A stretch of 45,631 nucleotides of DNA from Myxococcales bacterium (GCA_016794465.1 JAEUKA010000017.1:1-45631); one strand, 5' to 3'. Counted from the first letter of the stretch, positions 18,507 through 27,088 are shown. Numbers and translations: made by a program. Notes: generated by a model not told the origin, from the sequence alone.

Positions 18507-18585
18507 GGCGTGCGCTAAACTGGCGACTGTCCTGGCAAGCAGGGAGCCGCTCAATGTGTTCGCATGTGTGTGATGCTGCCCGTTG

Positions 18586-18720
18586 CTACGCGCCTTCGTT
18601 GGGCTTGTCGGTGACGAGGGCTGCCAGCGCCTTCTTTGCTGCTTTGGCGGTCGGGTACTTGCGCCACGACAGAGCGGGCTCAGTGAGCGAGAGCGTGGTG
18701 ATGATGCTGGGTGTCGGCAT
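18586..18720 (-). CDS. Small basic protein, copy 2 of a duplicated family
   Basis: 44 residues from the ATG at 18720 (the frame is open to 18774). Its sequence, with SLTEPALSWRKYPTAKAAKKALAAL, aligns with the C-terminal part of the gene at 15194-15520, which marks it as a real, conserved coding sequence. Its ATG and a plus-strand ATG at 18719 share the same CATG tetramer. It is divergent from an XRE-type HTH frame and 80 bp from the left palindrome array. Confidence 0.45.
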   Translation of the reverse strand: MPTPSIITTLSLTEPALSWRKYPTAKAAKKALAALVTDKPNEGA

Positions 18721-18993
18721 GACCGGGAACTTTCGACCCTCGCTATACGCCTGCGCACGATCAGACTGGCCCAAGGGCTCTCGCTGCGACTGCTGGGAGC
18801 AAGGTCGGGCACTTCTGGGAATCTGGTGAGTCAGATCGAGAAGGGCTCAGATCCTGCCATCGACACCCTCGAACGAATTGCGACTGCGCTGGCAGTTCCG
18901 GTCGCGTGGCTTGGGTTTGGCTGGACGGCAGGTGGAGAGATTCCCAGCGTACGACGAGCTACCTTTGTACGCGGACAGCAGGAACAGCGTTAG
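18718..18993 (+). pseudogene. XRE-family HTH regulator, start lost or frameshifted
   Basis: The frame contains LAIRLRTIRLAQGLSLRLLGARSG, then NLVSQIEKGSDPAIDTLERIATALAVPVAWLGFG, a full XRE HTH of five helices. No start codon is in frame just upstream; the nearest ATG (18719) is in the neighbouring frame, as in the homologous copy at 15540. A one-base indel near 18725-18735 would restore an intact gene of about 90 residues. Both copies sharing the same defect position raises the possibility of programmed frameshifting or an unusual start instead of decay. It is the best candidate in the window for a regulator of the adjacent palindrome array. Confidence 0.55.
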
Positions 18994-19092
18994 CAATAAC
19001 CCCCGAGTCGGTCACGTTGAAGTCGTGAGCGGTCGGTTCGGTAATGAGTTCACCTTGACACCGAGATCCGATTGAGCAGAACATTATAGCCA

Positions 19093-19455
19093 ATGCGTTT
19101 TCACCACTTTGCCTTGTGTGTGCTTACAGTCTCTTTGCTGGGGCTTGGCTGTTCGGAAAAGCGTGGCGGCCCACCTTCGCCGCCTGTCGCACCTGCTCCG
19201 GCCAAGACCGAACCAGTTCCGCCAGGAGTTGCCTGTCCTGAGTCGTCGACACGCTGCCAGGATGTTTACGTCGGCACGGTCAAGAAGGGAAACAATGCCC
19301 CCGCAGGAGCCAATGCCATGGAGTGCAAGCAGGGCAAGTGGATGCTGAAGGAGGCTTGCAATGCCTCCGCGAACATCGGCTGCTATATGATCGATGATCC
19401 GGCATCCGGGAGCACCCAAGCGCGCTGTGTGTCCGCGCATGCTGCTGGCGAATAA
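19093..19455 (+). CDS. Cys-rich small lipoprotein
   Basis: 120 residues with a clear lipoprotein signal (VSLLGLGC, Cys20), a Pro/Ala linker, and a mature part with six Cys residues (CPESSTRCQDVYVG, then MECKQGKWMLKEACNAS, IGCYMID and ARCVS) that probably form disulfides in the periplasm or outside. I recognise no family; short Cys-rich lipoproteins of this type are frequent in Myxococcota. It stands just upstream of the recombinase gene on the same strand. Confidence 0.75.
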   Translation: MRFHHFALCVLTVSLLGLGCSEKRGGPPSPPVAPAPAKTEPVPPGVACPESSTRCQDVYVGTVKKGNNAPAGANAMECKQGKWMLKEACNASANIGCYMIDDPASGSTQARCVSAHAAGE

Positions 19456-19523
19456 CGGAGGGTACGTCCCAGAAGAAGACAACAGCCTCGGCACAGGGTG
19501 CCACAGGGCGGGTTTCGGCCCAC

Positions 19524-20600
19524 ATGCGGGCGGTGGGTTACGTCCGCGTCAGCACGGAGTTTCAGGTTGCGGAAGGGGTCAGTCTGGAGGCGCAGAAAGA
19601 GAAGCTCTCTGCGTTTTGCAAGCTGCATGACATCCAGCTTATCGGCATAGGTTGCGACGAAGGGCTATCGGCGAGTACGCTCAAGCGTCCGGGGCTCACT
19701 TCGGCGCTGCGGATGCTCGAGCGTGGCGACGTCCAGGCACTTATCGTCGTCAAGCTCGACCGGCTCACTCGGAGCGTCAAGGATCTCGGGTTCCTCTGTG
19801 AGCAGTATTTCAGCGACGGCAAGCCGTGGTCGCTGCTGTCTGTGACAGACTCGATTGACACGCGCTCGGCGAGTGGAAAGCTGATTCTGAACGTGCTGAC
19901 GTCGGTGGCGCAGTGGGAACGCGAGGCCATCAGCGACCGCACCAAGGAAGCGATGCAGCACCTGAAGCAGAAGGGAGTGCAGCTCGGGGCGCCTCCGTTC
20001 GGGTACGAATACTCGACCGAGGTGGACAGTGAGGGGCGGCGACGGATGGTGGAGGTTCCCGGCGCGGTGGCGACGCTCAGGCGCATCGTTGCCATGCACA
20101 AGGCGAACATCACTCCGGCGCGGATTGCCAGGCGGCTGCGGGCCGACATGGTTCCGTCGCCTCGTGGGGCAGAGTGGTCCACGGCCTCGGTGCGGCGGAT
20201 TCTCGTTCGAGAGGGACGCGATATCAGCTGCAAGCATCGACGGAAGTTCGTTGGGCAGCTTCGAGTCTTCGACGGGGAGCGCGCACTCGCGTTGGCGAGG
20301 GAATACCATGCCAAGGGGCTGACTCTGCGTGAGATTGGCGCGAAGCTCGACGAGGATGGACTGGCACCGGCACGCGGCGGAGAGTGGCACGCAGCGACGG
20401 TGCTTAGGATGGTGGAACCGCTCCCGTCTGTGAAACCTGCGCTTCCCGACGCACAGACACGGGCCTGGCAGCTACACGAGCAGGGCTACAGCCTCCGCAT
20501 CATCGCCCGGATTCTGTGGAAAGAAGGCTACCGCCCCGAGAAGGCCGCCGCCTGGCACAACCAGGCTGTGAGTCGGCTGCTCGAGTCGCGTCTCGGCTGA
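19524..20600 (+). CDS. Serine site-specific recombinase
   Basis: 358 residues. The N-terminal resolvase domain (1-145) has the catalytic Ser10 in VGYVRVSTEFQ, the LEAQ motif, VVKLDRLTRSVKDL and WEREAISDRTKEAM. A recombinase-type DNA-binding region follows, with LGAPPFGYEY and three HTH-like repeats (TPARIARRLRAD; LTLREIGAKLDEDGLAPARGGEWHAATVLRM; YSLRIIARILWKEGYRPEKAAAWHNQAVSRL). It lacks the long coiled-coil of the biggest phage integrases, so it is a medium-length serine recombinase, possibly the integration or excision enzyme of the block between the two palindrome arrays. Start chosen at the ATG from which the catalytic motif begins. Confidence 0.9.
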   Translation: MRAVGYVRVSTEFQVAEGVSLEAQKEKLSAFCKLHDIQLIGIGCDEGLSASTLKRPGLTSALRMLERGDVQALIVVKLDRLTRSVKDLGFLCEQYFSDGKPWSLLSVTDSIDTRSASGKLILNVLTSVAQWEREAISDRTKEAMQHLKQKGVQLGAPPFGYEYSTEVDSEGRRRMVEVPGAVATLRRIVAMHKANITPARIARRLRADMVPSPRGAEWSTASVRRILVREGRDISCKHRRKFVGQLRVFDGERALALAREYHAKGLTLREIGAKLDEDGLAPARGGEWHAATVLRMVEPLPSVKPALPDAQTRAWQLHEQGYSLRIIARILWKEGYRPEKAAAWHNQAVSRLLESRLG

Positions 20601-20685
20601 CCAGCGAGGCTCGTTACCGCGCTAACCCAGCTTTCAGCGGACAGTCTTGCTTGCTCCGCGTTGCCGACTGCGCTAGCGTCTTCCC

Positions 20686-20874
20686 ATGGCGCTTGCGCAA
20701 GCGGTTTTGATTCCTGACCACGTCGATGCAGAGACGGGCATTCCCAAGGTGGAGCTTCGTCGTATGCTCGACGAAGGACTGGCCGAGCTGGCGCGTGGCG
20801 AGGGCATCGAGATGGATGATGCCGCGTGGGACCGTCTGCGCAGTGAGCTTCGCGCTCGTCGCTCATCGCGGTAG
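20686..20874 (+). CDS. ParD-like antitoxin
   Basis: 62 residues in the position and style of the antitoxin of a ParDE/RelBE-type pair, acidic and helical (ETGIPKVELRRMLDEGLAEL, then EGIEMDDAAWDRLRSELRARRSSR). The stop at 20872-20874 lies 2 bp before the toxin ATG. It binds and neutralises the toxin and probably represses the operon, as is usual for the class. Confidence 0.75.
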   Translation: MALAQAVLIPDHVDAETGIPKVELRRMLDEGLAELARGEGIEMDDAAWDRLRSELRARRSSR

Positions 20875-20876
20875 CC

Positions 20877-21176
20877 ATGGCGGAGCGCGTGGTGCTTGCG
20901 CCCAAGGCGCGGGCGGACTTGTTTGCGATTGATGCCTATCTGGCCGAGCGCAATCCCCTCGCTGCGGAGCGTCTGATCGAGCGACTCCTTCACGCGATGC
21001 AGACACTCGCGCGGATGCCTGCCATGGGACGGAGTTGCGCCGACCTTGGGCTGCCGTCTGTTCGACGTTTCGTCGTCGAGCAACACCACATCTTCTACGC
21101 GCAAGCCGCATCAGGAATCCGCGTCGTCCGCGTGATTCACGGACGCCGGGACGTTCAGGCCGAAGTCCGCCAGTAG
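20877..21176 (+). CDS. RelE/ParE-family toxin
   Basis: 99 residues with the ParE fold signature: VVLAPKARADLFAIDAYLAER, then AERLIERLLHAMQTLARMPAMGR and RRFVVEQHHIFYAQAASGIRVVRVIHGRRD near the C-terminus. ParE toxins of this class poison DNA gyrase; RelE-type members cut mRNA, and the sequence alone does not decide. It directly follows its antitoxin and lies between the recombinase and the right palindrome array, consistent with a stabilising module for a mobile block. Confidence 0.85.
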   Translation: MAERVVLAPKARADLFAIDAYLAERNPLAAERLIERLLHAMQTLARMPAMGRSCADLGLPSVRRFVVEQHHIFYAQAASGIRVVRVIHGRRDVQAEVRQ

Positions 21177-21335
21177 CGCGGCGCATCGATGGCTCGCCCA
21201 GACCTCGGTGCTGGACCAGCGTTCGTTGGGTGGCTTGCGAACGGCAGCACCATGTCTACCCACAGCGATCCGCTCGGCTGCCCCCAAGCGCCCCGAACAA
21301 CCAAACACGGCCTGGAGCATCTCAACCCGCCGGGC

Positions 21336-21429
21336 GTGATATCGCCGCGATATCACCGGCTCGCGCTGCAACATCGCCGCAAGGTCACCGCAGAGTGCTC
21401 CGACCGGCGTGATATCACCGTGATATCGC
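21336..21429. repeat. Array of GTGATATCAC palindromes with helical phasing (right array)
   Basis: Sites at 21336 (GTGATATCGC), 21347 (GCGATATCAC), 21368 (a weak GCAACATCGC), 21409 (GTGATATCAC) and 21420 (GTGATATCGC). Start-to-start distances are 11, 21, 41 and 11 bp, all close to whole numbers of helical turns. The 21409-21431 segment repeats the start of the left array (18424-18446) in the same orientation with one mismatch, forming a direct repeat around a 2985-bp block. Confidence 0.8.
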
Positions 21430-21683
21430 GCACCGGGCGCTGTGCTGTGGGACCGCATGATGAAACTCGGATCAGTTCCACGGAACCCATCCCGCGCCGC
21501 ACCCACCGCTCCGCAAACTTTGCCACCTACGTCAGCGCCAAGCTCCCACCCCACAGGCTGCGTGCTGATCATCACCGCAGCGCGTCCGAACACTCCCGCG
21601 TCCCAGGCAACGCCAGCCACCGAACAGAGTGGGCAGCGTGGTCCAATGCAGGAGTCTCCGACCGCTTCTGGGACGTCCACATC

Positions 21684-22055
21684 TGGACGTCCAACAGACG
21701 TCTAGCGCTGTGGGGTGGCGCGGGCGTTCTCGCGATGGTTGTGGCCACCGCGCTGTTGGTGAGCACAAGACCGGGATCGCCACCGGCCCTGAAGCCGCTG
21801 GTGCAGGCCACCCCGCCAAGCTCTGCGGAAACGGTGGAGCCGAAAAAGAGAACGACTCGATCTTGGTGCAAGTCCACATGCAAGCACCGGAGAATCGCCG
21901 AGCGGAGAGTCCAAGCCAGTAGCGGTCACGACGCCAGCGCCTGCTCACAAACCCAAGACACCTGCGGCAGCGAAGGTCGCGCCAAGCGAAGCGTGCAGCC
22001 AGCTCGACCAGTGAACAAGACCCCACCGAAGAAACGGTTTGGCTATGAAGAGTAA
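21684..22055 (+). pseudogene. Remnant of a Ser/Thr-kinase-like C-terminus (single membrane segment and tail)
   Basis: The frame contains RRLALWGGAGVLAMVVATALLVS, a single transmembrane segment after a basic stretch, then a Pro/Ser linker ending in SAETVEPKKRTT, as between the kinase domain and the extracytoplasmic tail of myxobacterial protein kinases. After this, the protein-like sequence jumps between frames, and the last few codons (NKTPPKKRFGYEE) look like a genuine kinase C-terminus. No kinase catalytic motif is visible upstream. It overlaps the next gene by 11 bp. I interpret it as a kinase gene reduced to its end with indels. Confidence 0.45.
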
Positions 22056-22578
22056 TGTGTTCAGTGTGGTGATGCTGTGTGTGCTGTGCGGATCCGCGCG
22101 AGAACAGACTCCGCCGCCGATCGACTGCGACGCGAACGCGGCGTGCGTAGCCCTGGTGGACCAGGCCCAGCAGCAGTCGAAGGCGGGACAAGTGGCGGAG
22201 GCCGAGAAGAGCTACAAGCTGGCGTATGAGGTGAGCCACGATGCGCGGCTACTCTTCAACATCGCTCGTGTCCTAGACAAGCGGGGACAGGGGCCGGAAG
22301 CGATGTCGTACTATCGGCAGTTCATTCAAGCTCCCGTCGAAGATGAGGCGCAGAAAGCGAAGGCACGGGAGTATGTGGCGCAGCTTGAAGCGAAGCTTGC
22401 AGTACCACCAGCCCCGACCGCGCCTTCGGCAAGTCCGATGAGCGATTTGAAGACCGCGCCTGTCTACAAGAAAGGCTGGTTTTGGGCAGTGATGGTAGGA
22501 AGCATAGCAGCGGTGGGAGTGGGAGTAGGGCTTGGAGTGGGCTTGAGCAATCGGTCACCAACCATCCCGAGGGGATGA
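22045..22578 (+). CDS. TPR-domain protein with C-terminal membrane anchor
   Basis: 177 residues from the ATG at 22045. It has an N-terminal hydrophobic signal (VFSVVMLCVLCGSARE), two TPR-like hairpins (DQAQQQSKAGQVAEAEKSYK; DARLLFNIARVLDKRGQGPEAMSYYRQFI), a Pro/Ala linker, and a C-terminal transmembrane helix after KKGWFWAVMVGSIAAVG. This layout is typical of Myxococcota proteins encoded next to Ser/Thr kinase genes, and here it follows a kinase-like remnant. Confidence 0.75.
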   Translation: MKSNVFSVVMLCVLCGSAREQTPPPIDCDANAACVALVDQAQQQSKAGQVAEAEKSYKLAYEVSHDARLLFNIARVLDKRGQGPEAMSYYRQFIQAPVEDEAQKAKAREYVAQLEAKLAVPPAPTAPSASPMSDLKTAPVYKKGWFWAVMVGSIAAVGVGVGLGVGLSNRSPTIPRG

Positions 22579-22894
22579 CTCCTTTGTGTCTTAGGTCATC
22601 GGTCTTTCCTGAATTTTTTTTTCACGGCGCACCACTCCACATACCTGTCGCCCGCTGCGAGCGTGCTCTTGCCACCCGCGCGCCTCGGCAAGCGCTTCGG
22701 TGAAAGTCTTCAGGGTGTCTTTGAAGATGGTGACGGGCTGGCCACCGATCTGGCACCCTATGGAAGGAAGGCTGGCAATTTGCCCTGCCGGGACCGCCAG
22801 GGAAGAGGCCAGACACCGGACAGACGCTGAGTGTGTCCACCCGCTTGGTTTGTACTCAATAATTTAGTTATGACATATGCCGAAGGGGGGAACG
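22579..22894. other. Intergenic, 316 bp, possible weak terminator
   Basis: Just after the TPR gene, GATGAC and GTCATC (22574-22600) can pair and are followed by a run of nine T at about 22613-22621, which could be a weak intrinsic terminator, although loop and spacing are long. The rest has no coding frame that I can support. Base composition becomes more AT-rich toward 22860, just before the next gene. Confidence 0.35.
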
Positions 22895-23788
22895 ATGCGT
22901 AGATCACCTGGGGTCTTCTTAATTCTGCTCTCTGCTTGCGATGCGCTGTGGATGCCATTTAGCCAAATATCCCCTGACGCGTGTCAGCGTGGCGGGAATC
23001 AGTGCGTTGCCGGTGAGGTCTGTGACCCAGTTACCAGGCGATGCTATTCTCAAGGGTTCGATGGAGGATTGGTAGATCTCTCTCCCAAAATTGATGCAAT
23101 TTCTCCGTCGCTGGGACCCGCTGCGGGCGGAATCATGATATCGATCAATGGACAAAACTTTGCAGAGGGCGCGACCGTTCGTATTGCGGGACTGCTTGCC
23201 ACACAAGTGTCCGTCCTGTCTGATAAGCAGATGACGGCGATGTTACCGACTCAACCGGGAGCCTTTGGGAAGGTATCAGTACTTGTGCAGAATCCAGACG
23301 GGCACCTGGTGAGTCGAAATGATCTGTTCGGGTACTACGCAAGCCAGCTCGCTTTTCCGAACCCAGTTTTCGATGTAGGAATGCAACCAACTTCAGTGGC
23401 GATCGGCGACTTCAATGGCGACAACCAGCCTGACCTTGCGGTTGCCAACGCGTTGAGCTTCAACGTCAGCGTGCTACTGAATGATGGAATCGGCGGCTTC
23501 GCTTCCGTCAGTAACTTCCCAGTAGGCGTGAATGCGACTTCGGTGGCAGTGGCTGATTTTAATGAGGATCAAAAGCTTGATCTGGCGGTCGTAAACGCTG
23601 GTAGCAACAGTGTCACGGTGCTCCTCGGCGATGGCGCAGGCAACTTCGTCTCCCCAAGTAGCCAGTCTGTCGGCACAAGTCCTGGCTCGGTGGTGGTGGC
23701 GGACTTTGATGGCGATCAGCGGCTGGATATCGTCGCCAGCAGCAACGATAAGAACTTTGCTGCTGTACTTTGGAATCTGTCCCGGTAG
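22895..23788 (+). CDS. IPT/TIG and FG-GAP (VCBS) repeat lipoprotein
   Basis: 297 residues from the ATG at 22895, preceded by AAGGGGGG. A lipoprotein signal ends at LILLSAC (Cys15). Residues 28-55 form a Cys-rich segment (ACQRGGNQCVAGEVCDPVTRRCYSQ), 64-150 an IPT/TIG Ig-like domain (ISPSLGPAAGGIMISINGQNF), and 160-297 hold three FG-GAP/VCBS repeats with Ca-binding DFNGDNQPDLAV, DFNEDQKLDLAV and DFDGDQRLDIVA. Proteins of this kind are surface-exposed adhesin- or integrin-like beta-propellers. It appears less GC-rich than its neighbours, perhaps acquired. Three blades are too few for a closed propeller, so it may be shortened or act as a multimer. Confidence 0.85.
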   Translation: MRRSPGVFLILLSACDALWMPFSQISPDACQRGGNQCVAGEVCDPVTRRCYSQGFDGGLVDLSPKIDAISPSLGPAAGGIMISINGQNFAEGATVRIAGLLATQVSVLSDKQMTAMLPTQPGAFGKVSVLVQNPDGHLVSRNDLFGYYASQLAFPNPVFDVGMQPTSVAIGDFNGDNQPDLAVANALSFNVSVLLNDGIGGFASVSNFPVGVNATSVAVADFNEDQKLDLAVVNAGSNSVTVLLGDGAGNFVSPSSQSVGTSPGSVVVADFDGDQRLDIVASSNDKNFAAVLWNLSR

Positions 23789-23821
23789 CGGGTGAGCTGC
23801 CTGCCAGATTTTCTTGGCTGC

Positions 23822-25753
23822 TCAGTCCGTGGCCGGAGCAGGAGCGGACAGAACTCTCTGGAGAGTTGTCACAATCGCGATTCGATCTTCGCGCGGGCTA
23901 AAGCATCCGGATTGACCGCCATCTCCATCGCTAAGTTGAATGAAGGACTCCACTTCACCTGCGCGATCCAGTCGGCGTATCTCCACCCTCCCAGCTGTGG
24001 CCAGCAGAATACGCCGGCAGGAAGGACTGATCGCCAGCACGCGGACGCGGTCTGTGGCTGAGATCTCCGTACTCACTCGCTCCGTCTCGATATCCCAGAG
24101 TACGAGTCTGTCGATATCACAAGTGAGCACCTGCTGTCCATTGGGCAGCAAGCGTGGAGAAGGGGAATCGATGTGGGAACTCGGGGTTGGGAACGAGCCT
24201 GTCGAAACTCTTGTCTGTTTCGCCAGATCGATGGTGTAAATCGTGTTCCCGATCCGCTCGCGGACTTTCAGTGGCTGGTCGGACACCCAGGCCAGCGATT
24301 GGGCGGGCGCTATCGCCGCTGTCAGCTCCTCAATGAGAGTTCCCGTCCGGACATCCCACAGAGTCAGCACGTCACGCTCCTCACTGCTGTTGGGTCGATA
24401 GCGCCGCCCGCGCAGTCCATCGATGAGTCCGTGGTTGCAGATCGCGCTACGGCCACCAGGCCCAAGTGTCAACATCGAGGAGTAGACAAAGGAGCAAGCC
24501 CAGCGCATGGGCGCCGACGGAGCACTGGGCCGCCAAGTCCACAGCGAGCCATTCTTCCCAACGATGTGCAGCGACTCGCCGTCCACCCCGCAGTGAAGCT
24601 CGCGCACGCCGCCACACTTTAGCTCAACCTCTGGCCCCGCCGTTTGGGTCAAATAGTTGTAACAAGTCACGGTCTCCGAAAATGGTCCTGCGGTTGCTAT
24701 CAAATGGTGCGCGGGAAGCAGTACCACATGATCGATGGTAGTCGGCTGGATAGGGCATGGACGGCACAGTCCGTCTTCCCCCAGATCGAGCAGCAGGAGT
24801 TCTTTGGTGCCAGTGCTCTCGGCAAACCGGGCTCCGGAATCAGCAAGTGAAATCTGCTGATCCACCACGGCACCGACTCGATGGGACCGCCCGATCGGCG
24901 TTCCCTTGTCTGCGGTGAAGGCACCAAGCCAATGGCTGGGGCCAAGACTGCCGCACCAGATCACGCGGTCACTCGGTGAAAAGGCAAGCATGTGCTCATT
25001 GGGTCCCAATCCCAGCTCTGCTTGCCACAGTACGGTACAAGAGGGAATGTCGATGCAGAGGAGTCTGTCGGAGTAACAGACTGCGAGCTTATTCCCGCTG
25101 TGATCAAAACACATGGTAGGCCGCATGTAGTGCGTCTCAATGGGAAGCGACATGAGCGGCGTGCCATCGGGAAGCCGCCAGACATGAAGCGTCTCTTCTT
25201 GCAGCTGTGCCAAGCGTTGTCCGTCGGCACTCAGTGCAAAGGTGCTGTAATCCACGGGCGGCTGGGACAGTCGACGTCCGGTGGTCGATTCGATCTGCAA
25301 CAGCGTGTTTGGCCCCTCTTTGGTCCCGCTCATCGGCAACAGAATGGTGAGCCCTTGCCGATCGATCAGCGGCGGTTGAGAGAGCCGGAACTTCCCACAG
25401 CCAGACAGGACCTCGATGCGACGCTGTTCGAGATCACAGAGCAGCGTATTTTCCTCGCCCACAAGGAGCACCCTTCGCTCCTCTCCGATTGCCACCAGGG
25501 ACCTTATGCGAGTGAGGCCCGGGATTCCCAAGCATCCCAACCAAGTAAGCGCGGAAGCATCCCATGCGGAGAGGAGCAGCAGAGCGGGAACATGGCTGTA
25601 GATGGACGAATCGGCGGAGAGCCCCACGCCATGGACTGTCCACAGCACTCGCCCGGACGGAGACAGCGTGACGACTCGGAGTGATTCACCGCTGCGCGGG
25701 CTAGGACTCGTATGCGCAGAGACCTGGAGAACGGGCACGACCGGCATATCCAT
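23822..25753 (-). CDS. WD40-like beta-propeller protein
   Basis: 643 residues without a signal peptide. Repeated strands of the WD40/quinoprotein type are visible throughout, for example LRVVTLSPSGRVLWTVHGVG, FALSADGQRLAQLQEETLHVWRL, VLTLWDVRTGTLIEEL and RLVLWDIETERVSTEI. The length fits two propellers of seven blades. Probably a cytoplasmic scaffold; no enzymatic domain is visible. Its 3' end is convergent to the FG-GAP gene, and its start is divergent from the gene at 25919. Confidence 0.8.
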   Translation of the reverse strand: MDMPVVPVLQVSAHTSPSPRSGESLRVVTLSPSGRVLWTVHGVGLSADSSIYSHVPALLLLSAWDASALTWLGCLGIPGLTRIRSLVAIGEERRVLLVGEENTLLCDLEQRRIEVLSGCGKFRLSQPPLIDRQGLTILLPMSGTKEGPNTLLQIESTTGRRLSQPPVDYSTFALSADGQRLAQLQEETLHVWRLPDGTPLMSLPIETHYMRPTMCFDHSGNKLAVCYSDRLLCIDIPSCTVLWQAELGLGPNEHMLAFSPSDRVIWCGSLGPSHWLGAFTADKGTPIGRSHRVGAVVDQQISLADSGARFAESTGTKELLLLDLGEDGLCRPCPIQPTTIDHVVLLPAHHLIATAGPFSETVTCYNYLTQTAGPEVELKCGGVRELHCGVDGESLHIVGKNGSLWTWRPSAPSAPMRWACSFVYSSMLTLGPGGRSAICNHGLIDGLRGRRYRPNSSEERDVLTLWDVRTGTLIEELTAAIAPAQSLAWVSDQPLKVRERIGNTIYTIDLAKQTRVSTGSFPTPSSHIDSPSPRLLPNGQQVLTCDIDRLVLWDIETERVSTEISATDRVRVLAISPSCRRILLATAGRVEIRRLDRAGEVESFIQLSDGDGGQSGCFSPREDRIAIVTTLQRVLSAPAPATD

Positions 25754-25918
25754 CTATTTTACAGCGGCAGCGTATCACAAGTCTCGCCGCGCGACGTCGG
25801 GCCATCGGGAAGGAGGTCGGGCCGGAAAGAGACACTACGCATTCTTCTTTTGGTTTGAATGAACCCCTGCGTCGCCGGTCCATTTGATACCGTAAACCCA
25901 GCATAGGAGTGTTCCGCC

Positions 25919-27088
25919 ATGTCCCGCAGATCCTGTCGTGCCTCGTCCCTCTGTTCCTGGTGCAGCGTCACCGCAATCGTAGTCACCTCTCTGGTTTGCT
26001 TGAGCGCCCAGGCGCAGACCGCGCTGAAAGTGGATGCCGTAGACCTGATTGCCGCACACAAGGCCGGCGGCAACGCCACCGCCCCCTATCAAGGCAAGCT
26101 GCTCGAGGTCGGAAATCTTCACGTAAATGGATTCTTTCCGATCTCGGAAACCATAGGTCGAAGAAATCCGGCGCTTGATCTGCGCACCTCAAAATACTTC
26201 GACTACATCTCCTGTGAGTCCTCCCCGCTGAGCATCGATGAGTGGGCCAAGCTAGCGGTCAGACAAAGCGTGGTCGTCGTCGGGACGGCGGCGATCGGTA
26301 CGTACTCTCTGCGGCTGACGGACTGTAAGATCATCAAGCTGGTCGAGCCGATCCTTCCTCCCAGCGTGAACCTTGGCGATACCAGTGGCCGGGCCACTGC
26401 CAGCGACTTGATGACGGACTATCTGCGCAACTCGATCGCTGCCGCGAAAAAGTACAAGGGCAAGCAGATCACCATCAGCGGCAAGGCCACCGACGTCCAG
26501 CCGCAGCGATTGACCTTGCGGGGAACGGAGTACAACTCGATCCGGTGCGCCATCACGGCCAAAGACGCTTCCTTCTTGCAGAGTCTTCCTTCCGGGCAGT
26601 CTGTGGTGGTGAAGGGAACTCCGGTAGAGTCAGATGGCGCCGATCTGCAAGTGAAGGACTGCACGCTGGTCGAGCCAGTGGCGCCGGTTGCGACTCCTGC
26701 TGCGGCTCCTGCTGCGACTCCTGCTGCGACTCCTGCTACGACTCCCACTGCGACTCCTGCTGCGACTCCTCCGAAGCTAAAGACAACCGATTTGAAAAGC
26801 TACTACCCGACGGCAGTCCATAGCGGTGGGAGCTGGACCATGAATGGAATCGCTGGCGGCATCGCGCTTCAAGTTCGTCAGGATGAAAAGGAAGGCTCCG
26901 CCACTCGCGGCAAGTTCTTTGTCACTGTGGCGGGCAGTCCTGAGCGAGCGATGACCAAGGCGGAGCTGCGCGCTTTTTACGATGGAATGAAGCCGCGCGC
27001 GATGAGTCCGAATGCGGCTCCGTTTGACAAGGAACTGGTCAAAGCCCTGGCCTCCGCGCTCGGACTCAAGCCGCCGAAGCTCCCGTAG
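25919..27088 (+). CDS. Secreted protein with two OB-fold (tRNA_anti-like) domains
   Basis: 389 residues. A signal peptide ends at LSAQAQT (about residue 33). Two similar regions at 40-145 and 160-255, each with a KYKGKQITISGKATDV/PYQGKLLEVGNLHVNGFF-type start and a VVVxGTxxxxxxxLxLxDCxxxxL ending, look like OB-fold domains of the tRNA_anti-like family (PF12869), which are common in secreted proteins of unknown role. A linker of Ala-Thr-Pro repeats (about residues 258-285) follows, then a third conserved region. It is probably periplasmic or surface-located. Confidence 0.7.
   Translation: MSRRSCRASSLCSWCSVTAIVVTSLVCLSAQAQTALKVDAVDLIAAHKAGGNATAPYQGKLLEVGNLHVNGFFPISETIGRRNPALDLRTSKYFDYISCESSPLSIDEWAKLAVRQSVVVVGTAAIGTYSLRLTDCKIIKLVEPILPPSVNLGDTSGRATASDLMTDYLRNSIAAAKKYKGKQITISGKATDVQPQRLTLRGTEYNSIRCAITAKDASFLQSLPSGQSVVVKGTPVESDGADLQVKDCTLVEPVAPVATPAAAPAATPAATPATTPTATPAATPPKLKTTDLKSYYPTAVHSGGSWTMNGIAGGIALQVRQDEKEGSATRGKFFVTVAGSPERAMTKAELRAFYDGMKPRAMSPNAAPFDKELVKALASALGLKPPKLP
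26690..26773 (+). repeat. Seven tandem copies of a 12-bp repeat inside a gene
   Basis: The unit is GCGACTCCTGCT, encoding Ala-Thr-Pro-Ala, with copies at 26690, 26702, 26714, 26726, 26738, 26750 and 26762; the fifth and last are diverged. It makes the flexible linker of the OB-fold protein and is a likely slippage hotspot that keeps the frame. Confidence 0.85.
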
